Source of the DNA: DASWIG01 sp965371445
Lineage (GTDB): Bacteria > Acidobacteriota > Thermoanaerobaculia > Multivoradales > J023
Direction: 5' to 3'
Length of the DNA: 11,385 nt
NCBI GenBank assembly: GCA_965371445.1
Contig: CBDUYN010000254.1
Location: 1 to 11,385, forward strand
Shown: piece after piece, positions 1 through 6,429 of the stretch
Layout: each line of letters begins with the position of its first letter
Numbering within the stretch: the stretch's first letter is position 1
Translations under genes and position numbers: made by a program
The notes under the pieces: model-generated
Seen by the model: only the letters and a program-made list of their open reading frames with translations
Told to the model about the DNA's origin: nothing
Database searches by the model: none

Positions 1-12
1 TCCTCCAAGCTC

Positions 13-23
13 GCCCTTCGGGC
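13..23. repeat. Short GCCC-TTC-GGGC hairpin at window edge
   Basis: A perfect 4-bp stem (GCCC/GGGC) closes on a TTC loop. It is followed by CTTCG (23-27), which can pair with CGAAG (35-39) in a second small hairpin. There is no following T-tract, so I do not call it an intrinsic terminator, though it could lie behind an upstream gene outside the window. Confidence 0.35.
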
Positions 24-38
24 TTCGTCGTGATCGAA

Positions 39-104
39 GAGGGCGCTTCCCGCGAGCAGCCTCGCTCTCGCTACGCGAGATCTCGCCGCGAGGGAAGCGC
101 CCTC
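39..104. repeat. Nested palindrome with cloverleaf folding potential
   Basis: The outer arms GAGGGCGCTTCCC (39-51) and GGGAAGCGCCCTC (92-104) are perfect 13-bp reverse complements. Between them lie GCGAG (52-56) with CTCGC (61-65), then TCTCGC (66-71) with GCGAGA (75-80), then a smaller TCG/CGA symmetry at 83-91. The whole can fold as one long stem carrying two solid hairpins and a weak third. This is read directly from the sequence. Its nature (dispersed intergenic repeat, structured RNA, protein-binding site) cannot be decided from one copy. It has no recognisable tRNA features such as a CCA end or T-loop consensus. Confidence 0.7.
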
Positions 105-299
105 AGATCCGCTGGCCAGGCCCGAGGTGAGGCCAAGGTCGTGAGACGGGCAGATGAAGACCTTCTGATCCGCTTCTCGTGACGCCGGGCCACCCCGTCG
201 TCCACAGCCCCGCCCACCCCCCGGAGAGCGGACGCGCCAGGGCTCCCCACCCCAACGGGTAGTCTTGTTGACGAGTCGAGGAAATCTTGCCCCGAGGGC
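105..299. other. Intergenic stretch without a recognisable gene
   Basis: C-rich non-coding sequence. I see no protein with family features on either strand; open frames here are short and of biased composition. The only local structure is a 6-bp inverted repeat, AAGGTC (135-140) with GACCTT (159-164). I looked for RNase P RNA, tmRNA and SRP RNA signature strings and did not find them. Confidence 0.5.
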
Positions 300-328
300 T
301 TGGAACGGTCCGGATTTGATGAGACAAT
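300..328 (+). promoter_or_regulatory. Candidate sigma-70-type promoter of the nqr operon
   Basis: TTGGAA (300-305) and GACAAT (323-328) are separated by exactly 17 bases, and each matches the housekeeping -35/-10 consensus at four of six positions. Transcription would begin near 335 and leave a leader of about 190 bases before nqrA. This is a weak match in a GC-rich genome whose sigma-factor preferences are unknown. A TTGACG at 268-273 has a better -35 but no suitable -10 downstream. Confidence 0.3.
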
Positions 329-334
329 ATGGCT

Positions 335-524
335 TGGCGGCCGCCGGGTGGGCCTCGCCGCCGAGACGCCCCTCCAAGGGGCTGAACCCCGAAACCACCA
401 CGAGCTACCACGACACGACCCAATAGCGCAGAGCGATTCGCAGTCAAGGGCCAGGGACCGTCCGTCCGACGGCAAGCCCTGCGCTGGTTTTGTGAGATCT
501 GAGGAGAAGGGAACCACGTAAAAG
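335..524 (+). promoter_or_regulatory. Putative structured 5' leader of nqrA
   Basis: Several small perfect stems are visible: GGCGGC (336-341) with GCCGCC (357-362); CCCCT (369-373) with AGGGG (377-381), where the same GGGG can alternatively pair with CCCC (387-390); and CCGTC (458-462) with GACGG (468-472). The leader ends in a purine-rich GAGGAGAAGG (501-510) that serves as ribosome-binding site, with a rather long spacer of about 14 bases to the ATG at 525. It matches no riboswitch class that I recognise. Short stems are common by chance at this GC content, so a regulatory role is only a possibility. Confidence 0.3.
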
Positions 525-1895
525 ATGGCTGTCCACAAGATCCAACGAGGGCTGAAGCTGCCGATCATCGGTGAGCCCGAGCAGTCGATCGACTCCGGGC
601 CGGCGCCGCGCCACGTCGCGCTCGTGGCGGCGGACTACATCGGCATGAAGCCCACCATGAAAGTGGCCGACGGCGACTCCGTGCGCCGCGGCCAGCTCCT
701 CTTCGAGGACAAGAAGAACCCCGGCGTCCTCTACACGGCGCCGGGAGCCGGGAAGGTGAAGGCCGTGAACCGCGGCGCCAAGCGGGCGCTGCAGTCGGTG
801 GTGATCGAGCTCGACGAGGACGAGCGCGCCGGCAAGGGCTCGGCGGTCGATTTCGCCTCCTACTCCGGCAAGCACCCCGCCGAGCTCGACGGCAAGGCCG
901 TCCGCGAGCTGCTGATCGAGTCGGGGCTGTGGACGGCGCTGCGCTCCCGGCCCTTCGGCCGTGTGCCCGCCCCGGAGGCGAAGCTGAATTCCATCTTCGT
1001 CACCGCGGCCGACTCGAACCCGCTGGCCCCGGACCCCGGGGTCGTCCTCGCGGGACGCGGCGACGACTTCGAACGCGGCCTCGTGGCCCTCTCGAAGCTC
1101 ACCGAGGGCAAGGTCTACGTCTGCAAGGCCCCCGGAACGTCGCTCCAGACACCCCAGGACGGCCGCGTCCAGGTCGAGGAGTTCGCCGGGCCGCACCCCT
1201 CGGGGACGGTGGGTGTCCACATCCACACGCTCGACCCGGTCTACCGGCGCAAGCTCGTCGGCTACGTGGGCTACCAGGACGTCGCGGCGATCGGCAAGCT
1301 CTTCGCGAGCGGCGAGCTCGAGGCGACGCGGGTCGTCTCGCTGGCCGGTCCGCCCGTCACCCGCCCGCGGCTCTTGAAGACGCGTGTCGGCGCCTCGGTC
1401 GACGAGCTGGTGTCGGGCGAGCTCGGCGAGGGCGAGTTGCGGCTTCTTTCCGGCTCGGTCTTCTCAGGCCGCGTCGCGACCGGCGAGATCCTCGGCTACC
1501 TCGGCCGCTACCACAACCAGGTCTCGGTGCTCGCCGAGGACCGCGAGCGCAAGTTCCTGGGCTGGGCGACGCCCGGCGGCGACAAGTTCTCGATCCTCCC
1601 GGCCTTCCTCTCCCGGCTTCTGCCGGGCAAGAAGCTCGCCTTCACCACCAGCACGCAGGGCTCGCCGCGGGCGATCGTGCCGATCGGCCTCTACGAGAAG
1701 GTCTTCCCGATCGACATGCACCCGACGTTTCTCTTGAAAGCCGTCGTCATGGGCGACCTGGAGCGCGCCGAGGAGCTCGGCGTCCTGGAGCTTGAGGAGG
1801 AAGACCTCGCGCTCTGCTCCTTCGTCGACCCGGGCAAGCACGACTTCGGCGTCTACCTGCGCGAGCTCTTGACCACCATGGAGAAGGAAGGCTGA
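525..1895 (+). CDS. nqrA: Na+-translocating NADH:quinone reductase subunit A
   Basis: NqrA is the peripheral cytoplasmic subunit of the Na+-NQR respiratory pump and is not found in the related RNF complex. The product has 456 residues, close to the roughly 446 of the Vibrio protein. It begins MAVHKIQRGLKLPI, a typical NqrA opening. A segment at about residues 30-95 (DGDSVRRGQLLFEDKKNPG, then TAPGAGKV) looks like the barrel-sandwich fold shared with biotinyl and RnfC-type proteins. GYLGRYHNQVSVLAED (about residues 323-338) is another NqrA-like stretch, and the conserved C-terminal part includes VFPIDMHPTFLLKAVVMGDLE in two overlapping runs. There are no membrane segments, as expected. The start at 525 is preceded by GAGGAGAAGG. 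The stop overlaps the nqrB start in TGATG, so translation is probably coupled. It is the first gene of the operon. Confidence 0.97.
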   Translation: MAVHKIQRGLKLPIIGEPEQSIDSGPAPRHVALVAADYIGMKPTMKVADGDSVRRGQLLFEDKKNPGVLYTAPGAGKVKAVNRGAKRALQSVVIELDEDERAGKGSAVDFASYSGKHPAELDGKAVRELLIESGLWTALRSRPFGRVPAPEAKLNSIFVTAADSNPLAPDPGVVLAGRGDDFERGLVALSKLTEGKVYVCKAPGTSLQTPQDGRVQVEEFAGPHPSGTVGVHIHTLDPVYRRKLVGYVGYQDVAAIGKLFASGELEATRVVSLAGPPVTRPRLLKTRVGASVDELVSGELGEGELRLLSGSVFSGRVATGEILGYLGRYHNQVSVLAEDRERKFLGWATPGGDKFSILPAFLSRLLPGKKLAFTTSTQGSPRAIVPIGLYEKVFPIDMHPTFLLKAVVMGDLERAEELGVLELEEEDLALCSFVDPGKHDFGVYLRELLTTMEKEG

Positions 1896-3148
1896 TGAAG
1901 TTCCTGCGCAACCTCCTCGACAAACAGGAGCAGCTCCTCTTCAAGAAGGGGGCGAAGCTCGAAAAGCTCCACCCGCTCCACGAAGCGGGCGACACGTTTT
2001 TCTTCACCCCGGGAGACGTCACGAAAAACGCCTCCCACGTCCGCGACGCGGTCGACTTGAAGCGCATCATGACCGTCGTCGTGGTGGCGCTTTTCCCGGC
2101 CATCGCGATGGCGATGTACAACACGGGCCTCCAGGCCCACCGCGCGATCTCGGGCGGTGCCGCGGCGCTCGACACCTGGCAGATGAAAGCCATGGAGGCG
2201 ATGGGCCTCGGCTTCGATCCGGCAAACGTCTGGGCCTGCATCGTCCACGGGGCGCTCTATTACCTCCCGGTGATGATCGTCACCCTGGCGGCGGGCGGCG
2301 TCGTCGAAGCGATCTTCGCCGTCGTCCGCAAGCACGACATCAACGAGGGTTTCTTCGTCACCTGGATGCTCTTTCCGCTGATCCTGCCGCCGACCATTCC
2401 GCTCTGGCAGGTGGCGTTGGGGATCGCCTTCGGCGTCTTTTTCGGCAAGGAGATCTTCGGCGGCACGGGGATGAACATCTTGAACCCGGCGTTGACGGCC
2501 CGCGCCTTCCTCTTCTTCGCCTACCCCGGCGAGATCTCGGGCGACAAGGTGTGGATTTCGGCCCAGACGTCGGCCGACGGCTACTCGGGCGCCACCTTGC
2601 TCGGGGACACGGCGGCCTACAACGCGGCAGCCGGAGGCCAAACTGTCGTCGAGATGCTGGAGGCGTCGACCGGCGGCTTTATGAACGCTTTCCTGGGGAC
2701 GATCCCGGGCTCGATGGGCGAGACCTCGGCGCTGGCCTGCCTCCTGGGCGCCGTGCTCCTCGTCGTGACCGGCGTCGGCTCGTGGCGCATCATGGGGAGC
2801 CTCGCCGCCGGCAGCTTCTGTGCCGCGACGCTTCTAAACGCCGTCGGCTCGACGACCAACGAGCTTCTAAACGTCCCCTTCCACTGGCACGTCGTCCTCG
2901 GCGGCTGGGCTTTTGGTGCGGTCTTCATGGCCACCGACCCGGTGTCGGCGGCCCAGACGAATAAGGGGCGCTACGTCTACGGCTTCCTGATCGGGGTGCT
3001 GGCGATTTTCGTCCGGGTCCTAAATCCCGCCTACCCCGAGGGCATGATGCTCGCCATCCTCTTCATGAACGTCTTTGCCGCGACGATCGACCACTACGTC
3101 GTCAAGGTCAACATCAGCAGAAGGAAGGCTCGTTATGCAGCGTCTTAA
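1895..3148 (+). CDS. nqrB: Na+-translocating NADH:quinone reductase subunit B
   Basis: NqrB is the large membrane subunit that carries covalent FMN and riboflavin and contributes the quinone site and Na+ pathway. The product has 417 residues: an N-terminal cytoplasmic arm (MKFLRNLLDKQEQLLFKKGA) followed by about ten hydrophobic segments. The flavin-attachment motif is DGYSGATLL at residues 228-236, with Thr234 at the position equivalent to the FMN-bearing Thr236 of Vibrio NqrB. Other family stretches are FGGTGMNILNPALTARAFLF (about residues 178-197) and FMATDPVSAAQTNKGRYVYG. The ATG at 1895 shares a base with the nqrA stop and has AAGGAAGG just upstream. Its 3' end overlaps nqrC by 14 bases. 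The homologue RnfD lacks the long N-terminal arm, and the presence of nqrA and nqrF settles the assignment. Confidence 0.97.
   Translation: MKFLRNLLDKQEQLLFKKGAKLEKLHPLHEAGDTFFFTPGDVTKNASHVRDAVDLKRIMTVVVVALFPAIAMAMYNTGLQAHRAISGGAAALDTWQMKAMEAMGLGFDPANVWACIVHGALYYLPVMIVTLAAGGVVEAIFAVVRKHDINEGFFVTWMLFPLILPPTIPLWQVALGIAFGVFFGKEIFGGTGMNILNPALTARAFLFFAYPGEISGDKVWISAQTSADGYSGATLLGDTAAYNAAAGGQTVVEMLEASTGGFMNAFLGTIPGSMGETSALACLLGAVLLVVTGVGSWRIMGSLAAGSFCAATLLNAVGSTTNELLNVPFHWHVVLGGWAFGAVFMATDPVSAAQTNKGRYVYGFLIGVLAIFVRVLNPAYPEGMMLAILFMNVFAATIDHYVVKVNISRRKARYAAS
3121..3128 (+). promoter_or_regulatory. Ribosome-binding site fixing the nqrC start
   Basis: AAGGAAGG lies six bases before the ATG at 3135, inside the end of nqrB. 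It favours that ATG over an in-frame start 60 bases upstream (3075), which would add a 20-residue Arg/Ser/Thr-rich extension unlike any NqrC N-terminus. Confidence 0.75.
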
Positions 3149-3920
3149 CCAGCCCAAGTACATCATCCTGTTCTCGATGGCGGTCTGCGCCGTCTGCTCG
3201 ATCTTCGTGTCGATCTCGGCCGTCGGGCTCGCCTCGCGCCAGGAGGTCAACGCAATCCTGGACATGCAAAAAAACGTCCTCCAGGCGGCGGGGGTCATGG
3301 CGCCGGGCCAGAAGATGTCAGCCGAGGAGATCGCCGCTGCGTTCGAGAACGTCCGGGCGACGGTGATCGACACGCGGAGCGGCGAAAAAGTCGACGTCGA
3401 TCCCGAGACCTACGACCAGCAGAAAACCAAGAAGGACCCGGAGAGGAGCCGCAAGGTGCCCAGGAACCCGTCGCTCATCACCCGGGTACCCCACTACGCC
3501 AAGGTCTACGAGGTACGCGGCGCCTCGGGCGAGCTCGAGATGGTGGTGCTGCCGATCGAGGGCTATGGGCTCTGGGGGACGCTTTACGGCTTCCTGGCGC
3601 TCGACGGCGACCTCAAGACCATCCGCGGCATCACCTACTACAAGCACAAGGAGACGCCGGGCCTGGGCGGCGAGGTCGACAACAAGCGCTGGAAGGCGCT
3701 GTGGACCGGCCGCAAGGCCTTCGACGAGGCCGGTGCCGTCAAGATCAGGGTCATCAAGGGGCTCGCCGGCCCGGCCAAAGAGGCCCCTTACAAGGTCGAC
3801 GGCCTGGCCGGCGCGACGATCACCAGCCGCGGCGTCACCAACATGCTGCGCTTCTGGCTCGGTGAGGAAGGATTCGGTCCCTATCTTGAGAAACTGCGTG
3901 GAGGCGAGGCTGATGGCTGA
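3135..3920 (+). CDS. nqrC: Na+-translocating NADH:quinone reductase subunit C
   Basis: NqrC has one N-terminal membrane helix and a periplasmic FMN-binding domain that relays electrons to NqrB. The product has 261 residues. A single helix spans about residues 9-32 (YIILFSMAVCAVCSIFVSIS). The FMN-binding domain contains YGLWGTLYGFLALDGDL (about 144-160), TYYKHKETPGLGGEVDNKRW (167-186) and the attachment motif VDGLAGATITSRGVTNML, with Thr228 as the residue expected to carry FMN. The start at 3135 gives the expected short cytoplasmic tail before the helix. The 3' end overlaps nqrD by eight bases. Residues 90-110 are unusually rich in Lys/Arg/Asp and form a loop at the start of the periplasmic domain. 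Confidence 0.97.
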   Translation: MQRLNQPKYIILFSMAVCAVCSIFVSISAVGLASRQEVNAILDMQKNVLQAAGVMAPGQKMSAEEIAAAFENVRATVIDTRSGEKVDVDPETYDQQKTKKDPERSRKVPRNPSLITRVPHYAKVYEVRGASGELEMVVLPIEGYGLWGTLYGFLALDGDLKTIRGITYYKHKETPGLGGEVDNKRWKALWTGRKAFDEAGAVKIRVIKGLAGPAKEAPYKVDGLAGATITSRGVTNMLRFWLGEEGFGPYLEKLRGGEADG

Positions 3921-4536
3921 AAAAAGGTCCCAGGTCCTGCTCGACCCCCTGTTCAACAACAACCCGATCGCGCTCCAGGTGCTCGGCATTTGCTCGGCGC
4001 TCGCGGTGTCGACGAAGCTCGAGACCTCGGCCGTGATGTGCGGCGCGGTGCTTTTCGTGCTCTTGGGCTCGAACGTCGCGATCAGTCTGATCCGCGACCA
4101 CATCCCGCCGTCGGTGCGTATCATCGTCCAACTGACGGTGATCGCGTCGCTGGTGATCATCGCCGACCAGTTCCTAAAAGCCTACCTCTACGACACCTCG
4201 AAGCAGCTGTCGGTTTTCGTGGGGCTCATCATCACCAACTGCATCATCATGGGCCGGGCCGAGGCCTACGCGATGCAAAACGGCGTCGCCCTGAGCTTCT
4301 ACGACGCGATCGGCAACGCCGCGGGCTACAGCGTCATCCTGATCGGGACGGCGTTCCTGCGCGAGCTGATCGGTTCGGGCAAGCTTCTTGGCATGAGCGT
4401 CCTGCCGCTCCAGACCGAGGGCGGCTGGTACAACCCGAACGGCCTGATGGTGCTCTCGCCGGGAGCGTTTTTCATCATCGGAATGTTCATCTGGGTCCTA
4501 CGGGAATGGAAGCCCGAGCAAATGGAGGAGGAGTAG
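3913..4536 (+). CDS. nqrD: Na+-translocating NADH:quinone reductase subunit D
   Basis: NqrD is a six-helix membrane subunit that pairs with NqrE in inverted topology; together they hold a [2Fe-2S] cluster inside the membrane. The product has 207 residues, near the usual 210. It begins MAEKRSQVLLDPLFNNNPIA and contains LGICSALAVSTKLETS, with Cys27, and LIITNCIIMGRAEAYA, with Cys110. These match the Vibrio cluster ligands Cys29 and Cys112 with a constant offset of two. The start at 3913 lies inside the end of nqrC and is preceded by GGAGG (3900-3904). A longer in-frame extension upstream is only the nqrC sequence in another frame. The stop is three bases before the nqrE start. RnfE is the closest alternative and is excluded by context. 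Confidence 0.97.
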   Translation: MAEKRSQVLLDPLFNNNPIALQVLGICSALAVSTKLETSAVMCGAVLFVLLGSNVAISLIRDHIPPSVRIIVQLTVIASLVIIADQFLKAYLYDTSKQLSVFVGLIITNCIIMGRAEAYAMQNGVALSFYDAIGNAAGYSVILIGTAFLRELIGSGKLLGMSVLPLQTEGGWYNPNGLMVLSPGAFFIIGMFIWVLREWKPEQMEEE

Positions 4537-4539
4537 GAC

Positions 4540-5157
4540 ATGCTAGAGCAATACCTGTCGCTCGCCGTCAAGGCGATCTTCGTCGAGAACATGGCCCTCG
4601 CTTTTTTTCTTGGCATGTGCTCGTTTCTCGCCTGTTCCAAGAAAGTGGAAACGGCCGTGGGCTTGGGCAGCGCCGTCGTCTTCGTCTTGACGGTGACGGT
4701 GCCGCTCAACAACCTCATCAACCGTTACTTCCTGGTGGAGGGGGCGATGGAGTGGATCCATCCGTCGCTCGCCACGCTCGACCTGGAGTTCGTCCAGTTC
4801 CTGACCTTCATCGGCACGATCGCCGCCGTGGTGCAGATCGTCGAGATGACGCTGGACCGCTTCTTCCCGGCGCTTTATTCCGCGCTGGGAGTCTTTCTGC
4901 CCCTGATCGCCGTCAACTGCGCCATCCTCGGAGCGTCGCTCTGGATGGCGGAGCGCGACTACGGTCTGGGCGAGAGCGTGGTCTTCGGCTTCGGCTCGGG
5001 GGTCGGCTGGATGATGGCGATCGTGGCGCTCGCCGCGATCCGCGAGCGGATGCGTTATTCGAACGTCCCGAAGGGCCTGCGCGGCCTCGGGATGGCCTTC
5101 ACGCTGACCGGACTGATGGCGCTGGGCTTCATGGCCTTTAGCGGCATCCAGCTCTAG
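4540..5157 (+). CDS. nqrE: Na+-translocating NADH:quinone reductase subunit E
   Basis: NqrE is the partner of NqrD and contributes the other two cysteines of the intramembrane iron-sulfur site. The product has 205 residues and follows the Vibrio NqrE sequence almost throughout, for example KAIFVENMALAFFLGMCSFL with Cys27, and IAVNCAILGASLW with Cys127. The central segment FIGTIAAVVQIVEMTLDRFF and the C-terminus LMALGFMAFSGIQL are also diagnostic. Six hydrophobic segments are visible. The ribosome-binding site GGAGGAG overlaps the end of nqrD. After the stop comes the widest gap inside the core operon, 42 bases, before nqrF. Confidence 0.97.
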   Translation: MLEQYLSLAVKAIFVENMALAFFLGMCSFLACSKKVETAVGLGSAVVFVLTVTVPLNNLINRYFLVEGAMEWIHPSLATLDLEFVQFLTFIGTIAAVVQIVEMTLDRFFPALYSALGVFLPLIAVNCAILGASLWMAERDYGLGESVVFGFGSGVGWMMAIVALAAIRERMRYSNVPKGLRGLGMAFTLTGLMALGFMAFSGIQL

Positions 5158-5199
5158 GCGTTCCAGGCGCGAAAGACCGGGAAAGGAAGGTAGACAAAG

Positions 5200-6429
5200 A
5201 TGGTAATGACCGTCGTTTTCGGCGTTGCGATGTTCATCGTCGTGATTTTCTCCCTCGTCGTGGTCCTGATGGTGGCCAAGAGCTACCTCGTGGCCTCGGG
5301 CGAGGTCGAGATCGTGATCAACGACGATCCGGAAAAGACCCTGAGGACCCAGGCCGGCTCGACGCTCCTGGGGACGCTCGCGGCGAACAAGATCTTCATC
5401 CCCTCCGCCTGTGGCGGCAAGGGCTCCTGTGGCGTGTGCAAGGTCAACGTGGTCGAGGGCGGCGGTGCCATGCTGCCGACCGAGGTGGGGCACATCAGCC
5501 GCAGCGAGGCCCGCGAGGGCTGCCGGCTCTCCTGCCAGGTCAAGGTCAAGGACAGCATGAAGATCGAGATCGACCCCGAGATCTTCGACGTCCGCCAGTG
5601 GCGCTGCAAGGTGCGCTCCAACCACAACGTGGCGACTTTTATCAAGGAGCTCGTCCTGGAGCTCCCGGAGGGCGAGTCGGTGCCGTTTCGTGCCGGCGGC
5701 TACATCCAGATCGAGGCGCCGCCCCACGTCGCCAAGTACGCGGACTTCGACATCGAAGAGGAGTATCGCGGCGACTGGGACAAGTTCAACATGTGGCGCT
5801 ACGTCTCCAAGGTCGACGAGCCGGTTACCCGGGCCTACTCGATGGCCAACTACCCGGACGAGCACGGCATCATCATGCTGAACGTCCGCGTCGCTTCGCC
5901 GCCGCCGCGCGGTCCCGAGGGGACGCCGCCGGGCAAGATGTCTTCCTACATCTTCAACCTGAAGCCGGGCGACGAGGTGACGATCTCCGGTCCCTTCGGC
6001 GAGTTCTTTGCCAAGGAGACCGACGCCGAGATGATGTTCATCGGCGGCGGCGCCGGTATGGCGCCGATGCGCTCGCACATCTTCGACCAGTTCAGGCGTC
6101 TCGCCTCGACGCGCAAGGTGACCTACTGGTACGGCGCCCGGAGCCTGCGCGAGGCGTTCTACCAGGAGGACTTCGACTCCATCCAGGAGGAGTCCGAGAG
6201 CTTCAAGTGGTACCTGGCGCTCTCCGAGCCCCTGTCCGAGGACAACTGGGCCGGCTACACCGGCTTCATCCACCAGGTGGTGCTCGACCACTACCTGAAG
6301 GACCACCCGGCGCCGGAGGACATCGAGTACTACCTCTGCGGTCCGCCGATGATGCTCTCGGCCTGCGGCAAGATGCTCGACGACCTGGGCGTCGAGCCGG
6401 AGAACGTCCTCTTCGACGACTTCGGTTGA
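5200..6429 (+). CDS. nqrF: Na+-translocating NADH:quinone reductase subunit F
   Basis: NqrF is the NADH-oxidising entry subunit. The product has 409 residues (Vibrio 408). Order of parts: one N-terminal membrane helix (about residues 4-27); a ferredoxin domain with FIPSACGGKGSCGVCKV, giving cluster ligands Cys71, Cys77 and Cys80 with Cys112 further on in CRLSCQ; an FAD-binding domain with RAYSMANYP (211-219); and an NADH-binding domain with GGGAGMAPMRSH (282-293) and CGPPMM (380-385), ending in the family-typical NVLFDDFG. AAGGAAGG (5183-5190) lies nine bases before the ATG. The TGA stop overlaps the apbE start as TGATG. All redox-site motifs are intact. Confidence 0.98.
   Translation: MVMTVVFGVAMFIVVIFSLVVVLMVAKSYLVASGEVEIVINDDPEKTLRTQAGSTLLGTLAANKIFIPSACGGKGSCGVCKVNVVEGGGAMLPTEVGHISRSEAREGCRLSCQVKVKDSMKIEIDPEIFDVRQWRCKVRSNHNVATFIKELVLELPEGESVPFRAGGYIQIEAPPHVAKYADFDIEEEYRGDWDKFNMWRYVSKVDEPVTRAYSMANYPDEHGIIMLNVRVASPPPRGPEGTPPGKMSSYIFNLKPGDEVTISGPFGEFFAKETDAEMMFIGGGAGMAPMRSHIFDQFRRLASTRKVTYWYGARSLREAFYQEDFDSIQEESESFKWYLALSEPLSEDNWAGYTGFIHQVVLDHYLKDHPAPEDIEYYLCGPPMMLSACGKMLDDLGVEPENVLFDDFG

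Noticed and set aside
13..27. GCCC-TTC-GGGC as an intrinsic terminator of an upstream gene
   Set aside because: The stem is only four base pairs and there is no T-tract.
3..182. Open frame on the plus strand from the window edge, ending at TGA 180-182, as a possible C-terminal gene fragment
   Set aside because: It runs straight through the nested palindrome and gives an Arg/Ser/Ala-rich sequence with no family features. The palindrome explains much of the openness. A real 3' end from an upstream gene cannot be fully excluded without sequence to the left.
300..521. 73-codon plus-strand open frame just before nqrA
   Set aside because: No recognisable features, mostly polar and charged residues. 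It begins at the putative promoter and fills the leader. A leader peptide is possible but nothing supports it.
71..568. Minus-strand open frames over the nqrA upstream region
   Set aside because: Low-complexity Arg/Ser/Pro/Gly composition, no ribosome-binding site that stands out, and overlap with the nqrA start. They look like GC-driven openness.
4543..6306. 587-codon minus-strand open frame opposite nqrE and nqrF
   Set aside because: Its composition (His/Asp/Arg/Leu/Val-rich, no domains) is the typical reverse-strand shadow of GC-rich coding sequence, and the plus strand carries unmistakable nqrE and nqrF.
5436..6428. In-frame N-terminal extension of apbE by 331 codons, suggesting an NqrF-ApbE type fusion
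   Set aside because: The extension is nqrF read in the wrong frame and has no domain content; the real start is the ATG at 6429.
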